A stretch of 64,000 bases of DNA from an uncultured Gammaproteobacteria bacterium (lineage in GTDB: Bacteria; Pseudomonadota; Gammaproteobacteria; Steroidobacterales; XN24), in the NCBI GenBank assembly GCA_947259915.1, contig CAMYOC010000010.1, positions 1-64,000 of the forward strand, given 5' to 3'. The notes beneath the pieces are model-generated. The model did not search any database. It had not been told where the DNA came from and saw nothing but the letters and a program-made list of their open reading frames with translations. The stretch's first letter is position 1. The number at the start of each line of letters is the position of its first letter. Position numbers and translations under genes: made by a program. Of the stretch, positions 33,962-42,726 are shown piece after piece.

Positions 33962-34936
33962 ATGATGAAACCTCCAACGCCGCCAGACGAACATGCGCGG
34001 CTGCTGCAACTCCGCGCGCTCGATCTGCTCGACTCGAACCCCGACGAGCGCTTTGACCGTCTGACGCGTATGGCGCAACGGCTGTTCGATGTGCCGATCG
34101 CTCTGGTCAGCCTGGTGGACACCGACCGTCAATGGTTCAAATCGAAACAGGGTCTCGACGCGGGTGAGACCCCGCGTGAGGTGTCTTTCTGCGGCCATGC
34201 GATCCTCGGTGACGAGACCATGATCATCCCGAACGCCCCGATCGACGAGCGCTTCTGTGACAACCCCCTGGTTGTCGACGACCCGGATATCAGCTTCTAT
34301 GCGGGCTGCCCGGTCAAAGCGCCGGACGGCAGCAGGGTCGGCACCTTCTGTATCATCGATCGCCGTCCCCGGGAGCTCAGCGACGACGACCGGGTCATGT
34401 TGCGGGACCTGGCCAAGATGGTCGAACGGGAGATCGCCAGCATCCAGTTGGCCACCATCGACGAACTGACCGGACTGACCAACCGGCGCGGATTCAAGAT
34501 CGTCGCGGACCAGGCGCTGGCAGCCTGCCGCCGCGCCGAGCAGCCAGCCTGCATGCTGGCAGTGGATCTTGATCGATTCAAAGAGATCAATGACCGGCAC
34601 GGACACGCGACCGGCGACCTGGCGCTGATGGAGATGGCCGGGATCCTGAAAAATATCTACCGCGAGTCCGACGTCGTCGCACGCATGGGTGGCGACGAGT
34701 TCTGCGTACTGCTCACCGGTACTCCAATGAGCGACCTCGGACGACCGCTGGCTATCCTGCGCGACCGGGTCAATAACTGGAACGCACAAACCAGGCTGCC
34801 GTTCCGTCTGGAATACAGTGCCGGGGTGGCGGTCTACGACCCGGTCAGACATCACGATCATGACGCGCTGCTACGCGACGCTGATCACGATATGTATCAC
34901 CACAAGCGTGACGCTCGCCGCTCCAAATCGGCCTGA
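33962..34936 (+). CDS. GAF-GGDEF diguanylate cyclase
   Basis: A 324-residue soluble protein. Residues about 10-155 form a GAF domain (FDVPIALVSLVDTDRQWFKS, SFCGHAILGDE, DISFYAGCPVKAPDGSRVGT). The cyclase domain starts near TIDELTGLTNRRGF and has LAVDLDRFKEINDRHGHATG, the active motif GGDEF at 243-247, and an inhibitory-site RESD at 234-237, five residues before it. The enzyme should make cyclic di-GMP from GTP with product inhibition. Ribosome site AAAGGA. The PilZ protein (39831-40529) and YajQ are possible readers of the signal in this window. Confidence 0.94.
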   Translation: MMKPPTPPDEHARLLQLRALDLLDSNPDERFDRLTRMAQRLFDVPIALVSLVDTDRQWFKSKQGLDAGETPREVSFCGHAILGDETMIIPNAPIDERFCDNPLVVDDPDISFYAGCPVKAPDGSRVGTFCIIDRRPRELSDDDRVMLRDLAKMVEREIASIQLATIDELTGLTNRRGFKIVADQALAACRRAEQPACMLAVDLDRFKEINDRHGHATGDLALMEMAGILKNIYRESDVVARMGGDEFCVLLTGTPMSDLGRPLAILRDRVNNWNAQTRLPFRLEYSAGVAVYDPVRHHDHDALLRDADHDMYHHKRDARRSKSA

Positions 34937-35023
34937 GAACACGTCTCGCGACGATATCCCCCTCGATCGGGTTATGCTTCCGGATTCGGTGTCGACTGCG
35001 ATACCGGCATCGGGATACGTGTC

Positions 35024-35584
35024 ATGGACGAATCGAAACCAACAGAGGTGGAAGCCGCCATCCGCGACTGGCTCGAGCGGATCGTCATCGGCCTCGGCCT
35101 CTGCCCCTTCGCCAGCCGGGTAGTGGACGATGGGCGCCTGCGTATCCGGATAAGCGCGGCCACCGGTGAAGAGCAGGCGTTGACCGACCTGCAGGAAGAA
35201 CTCCTGTTGCTCGCCGCCGGCGACCCACGGGAGCTGGAGACCAGCCTGCTGGCCTTGCCCGATCTCGCCGGCGACTTTGACGCCTTTAATCAGCTGCTGG
35301 GGCTGGTGGATCTGCTGCTGGATGAGGCGGGCTGGCGCGGCCGGTTCCAGGTCGCCAGTTTCCATCCCTACTATCGGTTTGCCGATACCGAGCCCGATGC
35401 ACCGGGCAATCTGACCAACCGCTCACCGGTGCCGTTGCTGCACATTCTGCGCGAGACCAGTGTCGCGGCTGCGATCGAATCGATTGAGGATCCGGCAGCG
35501 ATACCGACGCGTAATGTCCGTGTGATGGAATCTTTGGACACGGCGCAGCGGCACGAACTCTTCCCCTGGCTGAGCCGCCGCTGA
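35024..35584 (+). CDS. DUF1415 protein
   Basis: A 186-residue protein matching DUF1415 throughout: RDWLERIVIGLGLCPFAS at the start, LGLVDLLLDEAGWRGRFQVA, SFHPYYRFADTEPDAPGNLT and SPVPLLHILRE. Soluble, function unknown. Starts 87 bases after the cyclase gene. Confidence 0.93.
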   Translation: MDESKPTEVEAAIRDWLERIVIGLGLCPFASRVVDDGRLRIRISAATGEEQALTDLQEELLLLAAGDPRELETSLLALPDLAGDFDAFNQLLGLVDLLLDEAGWRGRFQVASFHPYYRFADTEPDAPGNLTNRSPVPLLHILRETSVAAAIESIEDPAAIPTRNVRVMESLDTAQRHELFPWLSRR

Positions 35585-35617
35585 CAGACCAGGCGGCGTC
35601 CGCACCAGCGCGCGCCG

Positions 35618-37603
35618 CTATTCGTTGAGGACGAACTCGATTTCGACCTGCATCGGATGGGGGACCGGCTCTCCGTCTATCACCACCGGGTCGAACTGCC
35701 ATTGACGCACGGCGTTCAGCGCCGCGCGATCAAAGGTATTGCGCGGCTTGGCTGCCACCACGGAGATATTGTCCGGCTCGCCGTCGGGCATAACCGTGAA
35801 GGACACCGCCACAGTCCCTTCGAGACCGCGCAGCAGCGCGTCACGGGGATACTTGGGCGGCACATACTTGCGTCGCACCGGGACCGGATCCGGCTCTGGC
35901 TCCGGCGGCGGGGGCGGCGCCATCGCCAACCTGATGCGTTGCTCAAGACGATCCGGCGCTTCACCGCGGGCACCGGTCGCGCGGGCCTCCGTCAACAGAT
36001 CCTCGGCTTCGGCGTAATCATCCGAAGCGAGCGCAGTGAGCGCCTGTTCCATCAATCGATCAGCCACCCTGGCCAATTCTTCCGCGGCGCGCGGATCCTG
36101 CGGAGCCAGGCCCTGCGCCGCACGCAAATAATCCCGGGCACTATCACCATCGGGTGTAATCAGCTGGCCCGACTCGAGCCGTTCTGACGCCAGGGCCAGC
36201 AGCCGGTTGTGCTCCGCGTCGATAGTCTCCCGCCGGACAACCGCTTTCTCCTGCTGCTCCAGACCCTCGATGTCTGTCTCCAGTGCCTGCGCACGGCTGA
36301 GCCATTCTCTGGCAACGGCCGTCGAATTCTCATCCAGCGAGCTGCGCGATCGGGCCAGCATCGCTGCACCCAGCTGAAGTTCGAAATCGGCGATGACCGC
36401 TGGATCAGCACCGTTGTTGTGTGCCGCGCGCAAATAGGTCAACGCGCTGTCGTCACCCGGCTCGACCAGGCGTCCATTGGCCAGACGTTTTTGCGCGAGA
36501 TTCAGATACCGCTCCGCCTGTTCCGCACGGAAGCGCTCCTCGATGGCCTGGCGCGCGGCCTCCACTGCCTGTGGATCCGCGTTTTCCAGCGACTCTGCTC
36601 TCGACAGAGTCTGCTCGGCCTCTTCGAGATCACCGGATGCCACCTCGGCCTGGGCTTCGGCGACCAGTTCAACAACGCGGGCGTCGACCAGCTGCTGCTC
36701 CAGCGTCGCCAGCCTGGGATCGTTTGGCAGCACCTGGCTGGCCAGATCGTATGCTCGCTCGGCAGACTCGATGTCACCGTCCTCCAGCGCGCCACGCGTC
36801 TCGGCGACAAAGATCCGCATGATCTTCTCCAGCCCCTTGATCGCAGCCGGATTGTCGGGGTCCTCGGCGAGGATCCGGCCGTAGAGACTGACCGCATCAT
36901 CGCCCTCGCCGTCCTCGGCGGCCACATAGTGCTGTTCCTCCACCGCCTGCTCGGCTCGCGCCAGCACCACGCCGAAACGGTTTGAATAGGCACCCCCGCT
37001 CCGTTCCGCGGTTTCTGCCGGAAGCGATGATTCGTTTGACACGACGTCGCTGACAACACTGGCTGCCGGGCCAGGCGACGCGGGTGGCGTCGACGGCGCG
37101 GTCAGCATCCAGGCGGCACTGCCGGCCACCAGGGCGAGCGCGGCAAGGCCCGCATACATCAGCGGGCCGGACGCCCGCCAGGCGGCCGTCGTGACAACGC
37201 CTTCCGCATCACCGATTTCGCCTGCGCACTTCTGCACCGCACCCTCTACGGCCATGCGCAGCTGACCGCCTGATACGGGCTTCATCAGGAAACGATAGAC
37301 CGTGCCTTCTACATTGAGATGAGTGAGCTCGGCCAGGGCGTCATGCTCACCGGCGAGGATCGTGATCATCCCTGGAGCAAGTTCCTTCAGGGTGTCAATC
37401 AGCGACTCGAGGTCGTTCCCCGCGTTCTCCAGATCGATCACGATCACGCCGACCGGGTGACGCGCGGCCAGATCGAGGGCAGACACCGGATCGTCAGCGA
37501 TATGCACAGGACCGGCGTCATGCAGCGACGCCTCGACGGCATCGCGCACCGCCGTATCGGCGCTCAAAATGAGCAACTCTGTTTTGCCTACGCTGGCCAT
37601 CAA
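35618..37603 (-). CDS. receiver-like/transmembrane/TonB-C-terminal fusion protein
   Basis: A 661-residue protein with an unusual order. Residues 1-125 look like a response-regulator receiver (LLILSADTAVRD, Asp57 in VIVIDLENAG, Lys108 in FLMKPVSGG). A membrane helix follows at about 147-170 (YAGLAALALVAGSAAWML), then about 330 residues of TPR-like helical repeats rich in Ala, Glu and Arg with recurring LxxAQxL units, a Pro-rich stretch (PPPPEPEPDPVPVRRKYVPP), and a TonB-type C-terminal domain (YPRDALLRGLEGTVAVSFTV, FDRAALNAVRQWQFDP). The receiver would be cytoplasmic and the TonB part periplasmic. A CRP-like palindrome lies 88 bases upstream. Confidence 0.85.
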   Translation of the reverse strand: MMASVGKTELLILSADTAVRDAVEASLHDAGPVHIADDPVSALDLAARHPVGVIVIDLENAGNDLESLIDTLKELAPGMITILAGEHDALAELTHLNVEGTVYRFLMKPVSGGQLRMAVEGAVQKCAGEIGDAEGVVTTAAWRASGPLMYAGLAALALVAGSAAWMLTAPSTPPASPGPAASVVSDVVSNESSLPAETAERSGGAYSNRFGVVLARAEQAVEEQHYVAAEDGEGDDAVSLYGRILAEDPDNPAAIKGLEKIMRIFVAETRGALEDGDIESAERAYDLASQVLPNDPRLATLEQQLVDARVVELVAEAQAEVASGDLEEAEQTLSRAESLENADPQAVEAARQAIEERFRAEQAERYLNLAQKRLANGRLVEPGDDSALTYLRAAHNNGADPAVIADFELQLGAAMLARSRSSLDENSTAVAREWLSRAQALETDIEGLEQQEKAVVRRETIDAEHNRLLALASERLESGQLITPDGDSARDYLRAAQGLAPQDPRAAEELARVADRLMEQALTALASDDYAEAEDLLTEARATGARGEAPDRLEQRIRLAMAPPPPPEPEPDPVPVRRKYVPPKYPRDALLRGLEGTVAVSFTVMPDGEPDNISVVAAKPRNTFDRAALNAVRQWQFDPVVIDGEPVPHPMQVEIEFVLNE

Positions 37604-37954
37604 GAACCCGCCCCAAAGACTATGGTACGTCGGTGCCGGGAAGTACCGACACGCTTGCAGACTACGTTAAATTGACATAAGGCCTGGGCCTGTGACGCAG
37701 GTCACAAATTGAGCAATGCCGGCCCGAGCGCATGACCCCCGTCAGTACCGTAGACCAGTAAACCGGCACTCGACGGACCCGCTTGCGCCTTAACATCATC
37801 GTCATTCTCGCGCAGGGAGCCGGACGGACAGATGCGCGCCAGCGCCAGGGAAAAACTCGAACGCAGGCTGCAACCGATCCTGGACTGACTGCACAAGCAG
37901 GAGCTGGTCGGACAGCCTATCGGCTGACTTTTGTCACCGATAGCATGGGGTTCT
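37604..37954. other. intergenic region with CRP-like site
   Basis: About 350 bases between the receiver-TonB gene and msrQ, both transcribed leftward. It contains the palindrome at 37691-37706. No gene is recognised; a short MRASAREKLERR frame near 37832 has no support. Confidence 0.4.
37691..37706. promoter_or_regulatory. CRP/Vfr-like binding palindrome
   Basis: TGTGACGCAGGTCACA is a perfect match to the CRP consensus halves TGTGA-N6-TCACA. It lies 88 bases upstream of the receiver-TonB gene start (37603, minus strand), which would suit activation of that gene. Confidence 0.65.
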
Positions 37955-38659
37955 TCATTTTCTTGGGGCTGGCGACGCTCGTAGATCGCTCATAGCGCGT
38001 TCCAGCCCCGCCGCCGAAGCCGATCGGACCTGTACTGCGTGAGCGACTCGGCGCCGCTGTCGGGTCCAGAGCCGGAAACCGAGCAGAAACGCCAGGATGG
38101 CAGCGTAGATCAGTGGCTCGCGGATGTCCTCCTTGACCTGCCACCAGAAGTGCCAGACACCAAGGATGGCGATCGGATAAATCGCACGATGCAGCTGCTG
38201 CCAGCGGCGCCCGAGCCGGCGCATCATCGCATTGGTGGAAGTCACCGCCAGCGGCAACAACAACAACAACCCAGCCATGCCGATCGTAATAAAGGGCCGT
38301 TCGATGATGTCCTCGACGATCGGTCCGAGCGCCAGACGCTGGTCGATGACGGCATAGCTCAGGAAGTGAACAAACACGTAGAAAAACGCGAACAGTCCCA
38401 GCATCCGCCGCAGACGGATCAGCCAGTTCCAACCGCTCAACCGCCGCAGCGGCGTCACAGCCAGCGTCAACAGCAGCAGACGCAGCCCCCACAGGCCGGC
38501 CTCGTGGATCAGGGCCTCGACGGGATTGGCGCCCAGACTCAAGCCAGCGATCCCGAAGGCGGCCATGACCATGCCAAGGAAAGGCAGCGTGCACAGCACG
38601 AAAAGCGCGGTCTTTATCGCGCGCATGCTCGCCACTCCCGGATTTTGTGTCAGATCCAT
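37955..38659 (-). CDS. msrQ: MsrQ, heme membrane subunit of methionine sulfoxide reductase
   Basis: A 234-residue ferric-reductase-like membrane protein with about six helices. The family pattern is clear: GANPVEALIHEAGLWGLRLL, VTPLRRLSGWNWLIRLRRML, GLFAFFYVFVHFLSYAVID (heme His) and LGRRWQQLHRAIYPIAILGV (second heme His). MsrQ passes electrons from the quinone pool or NADH to MsrP. Its start lies 11 bases after the msrP stop, so the order in transcription is msrP-msrQ. Confidence 0.93.
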   Translation of the reverse strand: MDLTQNPGVASMRAIKTALFVLCTLPFLGMVMAAFGIAGLSLGANPVEALIHEAGLWGLRLLLLTLAVTPLRRLSGWNWLIRLRRMLGLFAFFYVFVHFLSYAVIDQRLALGPIVEDIIERPFITIGMAGLLLLLPLAVTSTNAMMRRLGRRWQQLHRAIYPIAILGVWHFWWQVKEDIREPLIYAAILAFLLGFRLWTRQRRRVAHAVQVRSASAAGLERAMSDLRASPAPRK

Positions 38660-38670
38660 CGGCCGTCAAT

Positions 38671-39621
38671 TCAGAAGTTGCGACGCAGATCGAGCCCGTC
38701 GTAGAGGTGAGCAACCTGCTCGGCGTAGCCGTTAAACATCAGGGTCGGCTGCTTGGCATCGAACAAGCCGCCGCCGATGCGCCGCTCGCGGGCCTGACTC
38801 CAGCGCGGATGATCCACCTGTGGATTGACGTTGGCATAGAACCCGTACTCGCTGGGCGCCGCGAGCTCCCAGCTGTTGCGCGGGCGCTGCTCAGTGAACT
38901 CGATACTGACCACTGACTTGATACTCTTGAATCCGTATTTCCACGGCACCACCAGGCGCAGCGGCGCCCCGTTCTGGTTCGGCAGCTCGCGGCCGTACAA
39001 GCCGACCGTCAGCAGGGTCAGCGGGTGATTCGCCTCGGCGATGGTGAGACCCTCGACATAGGGCCAGTCGAGCACCGCGCGGCGCTGACCCGGCATCTGC
39101 GCCGGATCGTAGAGGGTTTTGAACTTTACAAATTTCGCGCGCGAGTTCGGCTCGAAGCGCTTGATCAGGTCCGCCAGCGGGAATCCGACCCAGGGGATGA
39201 CCATCGACCAGGCCTCAACACAGCGCAGCCGGTAGATGCGTTCTTCGAGGGCATGAGGCCCGACTATGTCTTCATAACCGAATTCACCCGGGCGCTCGCA
39301 TTCGCCGCTGACCGTGACCTTCCAGGGCCGTGGGGCAAAATCCTGGCTATAGCGATGAGGATCGCCCTTGCCGGTGCCAAACTCATAGAAGTTGTTGTAA
39401 GTAGTGACATCTTCGTAGGAATTGGCCGGATCGTCGGTGCTGAACGGGCTCTTTGCGAGCTTCGGGAACGGCTTGCCTGAAGGCTCGGCGGCAGCGAGGG
39501 AGCCGGCCATGGTGCCAGCCGCGGTAAAGCCCGCCAGCTGCAGGAACTCACGCCGGTTCATATAGCAATGCTCATCCGTGATCTCGGATGGGCGGATATC
39601 CGGGGCCTTTCTGATCAGCAT
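38671..39621 (-). CDS. msrP: MsrP, periplasmic molybdenum methionine sulfoxide reductase
   Basis: The ATG ending at 39621 gives the family-typical start [15 protein letters not shown]; 12 more codons upstream are open but unlikely. A twin-arginine signal follows ([15 protein letters not shown]). The 316-residue enzyme has the Mo-binding Cys in [20 protein letters not shown] and the later [20 protein letters not shown]. MsrP repairs oxidised methionine in periplasmic proteins with MsrQ. It needs molybdopterin, which fits the Mop gene at 19436. Confidence 0.95.
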   Translation of the reverse strand: MLIRKAPDIRPSEITDEHCYMNRREFLQLAGFTAAGTMAGSLAAAEPSGKPFPKLAKSPFSTDDPANSYEDVTTYNNFYEFGTGKGDPHRYSQDFAPRPWKVTVSGECERPGEFGYEDIVGPHALEERIYRLRCVEAWSMVIPWVGFPLADLIKRFEPNSRAKFVKFKTLYDPAQMPGQRRAVLDWPYVEGLTIAEANHPLTLLTVGLYGRELPNQNGAPLRLVVPWKYGFKSIKSVVSIEFTEQRPRNSWELAAPSEYGFYANVNPQVDHPRWSQARERRIGGGLFDAKQPTLMFNGYAEQVAHLYDGLDLRRNF

Positions 39622-39830
39622 GAATCTACCTTTGTCGCGGCGAATGTTGGGGTTCACCTGTAATAGACCCGGCCCCGGGCGAAAAAATTTCCCTCAAACC
39701 CTCAATTTCCGTGATTTTCGCCTTCATGACCCTCAGCGGCGGCACGGATTACCGCATCACGATCGCCGGACTCACGTAATGGCCTGCGCCGACAGCTCGC
39801 TATTTGATCCGGCCGTCGGCGCATAGAGTC

Positions 39831-40529
39831 TCATGTGCGGGTCGAGACGAAACCGCCGCGCATGGTTGCAAAACGCACGCTCAGAAATTCAACGCCAACC
39901 AGATTTTGGGCGCTGAAGAAACGCCACGATTCACGGCAATTGGAGACGCGCGCCACCGCCGTACAGGCGCGGCTCTCTATCTTGAGTACCGCGCCGACCG
40001 GGACCGATTCCCGCGTCGCGAACAACATCCCGGACAGCGAGATATCCCGGCTGCGTCCGAGCAATGGCGACTGCGGCCAGGCCGTGTAAAACATCAGACG
40101 CTGGCGCCGGGGGATGCGACGGATGCCGCGCTGGTCCTCGGATTGCCAGTCAACGCGTCGGGCGGGAAACAGCGGACTGCCACAGCGCCCGCAGTCGTCG
40201 TGACCGGTGGTCTGGGCCCCAAGCCCGTGGGTTAAGTCACAAAAGAAGCAGGCGGCTACCGTGGACCCGGACTCATAGCTCGTGCCGGCCATGTTCGCGG
40301 CCTTATGGATCTCCCGCTGCCGCAGTGACTCGTCATAGGCGGCACGGCTCGAGGCATCAGTCAGTACTGCGTAGGCCTCATTGATCAATGCCGCCTGGGC
40401 CTGGTCGCCGCCAAGATCGGGGTGCATCCGCAGCCGTTGCATCAGCGTGCGATAGCTCGAGCGGATGATCTCCACCGGCGCGTCCTGCTCCACGTGCAGG
40501 ATCCGATAAAAATTGCGTCTGTTGACCAA
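39831..40529 (-). CDS. J-domain/zinc-ribbon/PilZ fusion protein
   Basis: A 232-residue protein with a TTG start behind GAGG. Residues 5-70 are a DnaJ J-domain with an intact HPD motif (H36-P-D38 in MHPDLGGD). A four-Cys element follows: CFFC (94-97) and CGRC (113-116). The C-terminal part is a PilZ domain with the cyclic-di-GMP-binding motifs RRIPRRQRL and DISLSGMLF. The J-domain would recruit DnaK and PilZ would sense cyclic di-GMP. This combination is not one I know well. It has no close partner gene. Confidence 0.85.
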   Translation of the reverse strand: MVNRRNFYRILHVEQDAPVEIIRSSYRTLMQRLRMHPDLGGDQAQAALINEAYAVLTDASSRAAYDESLRQREIHKAANMAGTSYESGSTVAACFFCDLTHGLGAQTTGHDDCGRCGSPLFPARRVDWQSEDQRGIRRIPRRQRLMFYTAWPQSPLLGRSRDISLSGMLFATRESVPVGAVLKIESRACTAVARVSNCRESWRFFSAQNLVGVEFLSVRFATMRGGFVSTRT

Positions 40530-40677
40530 TAGAATCCGCCTCGGCGGGTGAATCTAGCCACCCGGAACACCCGACTTTATCGGTTTCGCCGAGATCCGTC
40601 TGCGACCCGGCGCACATCCGGTCCTGTCGCGGCGCCCGGACCTCGCCTGTCATCGACCATCCAACTAGACTGCGGTC

Positions 40678-41862
40678 ATGCGTGAGTTTGACGTCATCAT
40701 TATCGGCGGTGGCGCGGCCGGCCTGATGTGCGCCTTTGTGGCCGGACGCCGGGGCCGCCGCGTGCTGGTGCTGGAGCGCGCCAACAAGATCGGCAAGAAA
40801 ATTTTGATGTCCGGCGGCGGACGCTGCAATTTCACCAACCTCTATGTCGAGCCTGACTGTTTTCTCTCCGCCAATCCGCATTTCTGCAAATCAGCGCTGC
40901 ACCGCTATAGCCAGTCGGACTTTATCGCGATGGTCGAAGCGCACGGCATCGCGTATCACGAAAAGACCCAGGGACAGCTGTTTTGCGATACGTCCTCACG
41001 GGCCATCGTGCAGATGTTGTTTGACGAGTGTCAGCGTGCAGGCGTGGAGATCCTGACCCGGTGTGAGACCTCTACAGTCTCGGGTGACAGACCCTTCCGG
41101 CTGACGACGACGGCCGGTGACCTCAGCGCGCGCTCGCTGGTCGTCGCCTCCGGCGGACTGTCGATCCCGAAGATGGGCGGCTCGGGATTCGGCTATACGT
41201 TGGCGCGCCAATATGGCCACGCGGTGCTGCCGACCCGCGCCGGCCTGGTCCCGTTCACCTTCACCGACGAATTCGGCACGCTGTCCGAGCACCTTTCGGG
41301 CGTCAGCCTGCCGGCACGTCTGACCACGAACGGTAAGGCGTTCGAGGACGACATCCTGTTTACCCATCGCGGCCTCAGCGGACCGGCGGTGCTGCAGGTA
41401 TCGAGCTACTGGGATACCGGCAAGACCGTCCACGCCGATCTGCTGCCCGGTGAACACATCCTCGATTGGCTGCAGGGCGAGAAATCGCGGCGGCCCCGGG
41501 CCGTGCTTCGTTCGATCCTCGGCGCCCGTCTGCCGCGGCGGCTGGTGGCGGAGCTCGAGCCGCGCTGGTGGGCGGACCAGGCCGACATCCCGATGGCGGA
41601 ACTGCCCGTCGCGATGCTGTCCCGGCTGGCAGAGCGGCTCGGCGACTGGCTGCTGGTACCGGCCGGCACAGAGGGCTACCGCACGGCTGAAGTCACGCTC
41701 GGCGGCGTGGATACCGACGGCCTCTCATCGAAGACGATGGAATCCCGAACGCAGCCAGGTCTGTACTTCATCGGTGAGGTCGTCGATGTCACCGGTCACC
41801 TTGGTGGCTTCAATTTCCAGTGGGCGTGGTCTTCAGGGCATGCTGCCGGCGCTGTCGCCTAG
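40678..41862 (+). CDS. YhiN/HI0933-family flavoprotein
   Basis: A 394-residue NAD(P)/FAD-dependent oxidoreductase of the HI0933 family: FDVIIIGGGAAGLMCAFVAG (FAD Rossmann motif), ANKIGKKILMSGGGRCNFTN (the family signature), SLVVASGGLSIPKMGGSGFG and, at the end, FIGEVVDVTGHLGGFNFQWA. The family is a soluble flavoprotein of unknown substrate. ATG start at 40678; length matches the family. Confidence 0.94.
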   Translation: MREFDVIIIGGGAAGLMCAFVAGRRGRRVLVLERANKIGKKILMSGGGRCNFTNLYVEPDCFLSANPHFCKSALHRYSQSDFIAMVEAHGIAYHEKTQGQLFCDTSSRAIVQMLFDECQRAGVEILTRCETSTVSGDRPFRLTTTAGDLSARSLVVASGGLSIPKMGGSGFGYTLARQYGHAVLPTRAGLVPFTFTDEFGTLSEHLSGVSLPARLTTNGKAFEDDILFTHRGLSGPAVLQVSSYWDTGKTVHADLLPGEHILDWLQGEKSRRPRAVLRSILGARLPRRLVAELEPRWWADQADIPMAELPVAMLSRLAERLGDWLLVPAGTEGYRTAEVTLGGVDTDGLSSKTMESRTQPGLYFIGEVVDVTGHLGGFNFQWAWSSGHAAGAVA

Positions 41863-42216
41863 TTCTCTGTTATTACCCCGGCGCTGTCATGGTGCGCCGC
41901 GAGGGAGCGTAAGCGGGATGCCACTTGGCAAATGTTTTCTTCTGGGCTACGCTCCGCGAAGTCGGATCGATAAATAGAACATGCAAGCTTCAATGTGCTG
42001 AATCCCTCGATGGGAGACAAGCAATCCGACGAGGCAGCGGGCCCGCCAATGGATGGGGGGCGTTTCAGCTCCGGGGATGACGGATCGTCTTCGGGACCTG
42101 AATCATCGGCGCCGTGACAGGTTCGTAGCCGTCCGACCCGAACGCTAGATCAGAAGAGAGCCGAATCCGTACCGAGCGCATGCCGTCCCGAGCGACGGGC
42201 ATGTATTGGCGGGATA
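41863..42216. other. intergenic region before TetR-tail gene
   Basis: About 350 bases with no gene recognised on either strand and no clear promoter or terminator. Confidence 0.35.
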
Positions 42217-42609
42217 ATGACCACCGAAAATAATCATATCGACTTGCACGGGCTTGACTCGCTGCGCAGTGCATCCTGTGAGGATATCCGGGCGTTCTTT
42301 GACGCGCTCGTCAACCAGCCCACGACGGGGCAGGAAACGCCGACGCAGCCCGATGAGATCGGCGGCATACAGATCGACGGGGACCGTCTTTCAGCACCCC
42401 GGGCGATGCTCGATGACCTGACGATCGTGTTCCAACACACGCTGGAGCAAAGCCAGGCCCGAGGCGAGTTGAGTGCCGGTCTGGATCTGGATGCCATCGC
42501 GCGACAGCTCACCGCGACGTTTCGCGGCGTATTGCTGATGCAACACGAGGGATCCCCCCGGGAAGAGATCCGGCGATTCGTGGACGGAACCCTCAAACTA
42601 ATCGCCTGA
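42217..42609 (+). CDS. protein resembling a TetR ligand-binding tail, no DNA-binding domain
   Basis: A 130-residue protein. The last 60 residues (TLEQSQARGELSAGLDLDAI, ARQLTATFRGVLLMQHEGSP, VDGTLKLIA) resemble the C-terminal dimerisation end of TetR repressors. The N-terminal part (FFDALVNQPTTGQE) is polar, with no helix-turn-helix. It may be a decayed TetR gene whose head was lost, or a small effector. Its ATG lacks a strong ribosome site. The CHAT gene follows 117 bases later. Confidence 0.5.
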   Translation: MTTENNHIDLHGLDSLRSASCEDIRAFFDALVNQPTTGQETPTQPDEIGGIQIDGDRLSAPRAMLDDLTIVFQHTLEQSQARGELSAGLDLDAIARQLTATFRGVLLMQHEGSPREEIRRFVDGTLKLIA

Positions 42610-42726
42610 CCGGAGCAAGCGACCGCGCGTCGCACCATTGCGCCTGACGCCGCCATCCGCCTCGGGTTAGACTCAATCTGGCGTATTCCAAGTACAGCAT
42701 CAAAGAGCTGACGCCGGGTTGGATAG

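Noticed and set aside
37832..37888. Short frame starting MRASAREKLERR upstream of msrQ
   Set aside because: Only 18 codons, no clear ribosome site, and no relation to the neighbours.
42065..42274. Minus-strand frame of 69 codons upstream of the TetR-tail gene
   Set aside because: It has no family resemblance or ribosome site and overlaps the start of the plus-strand gene.
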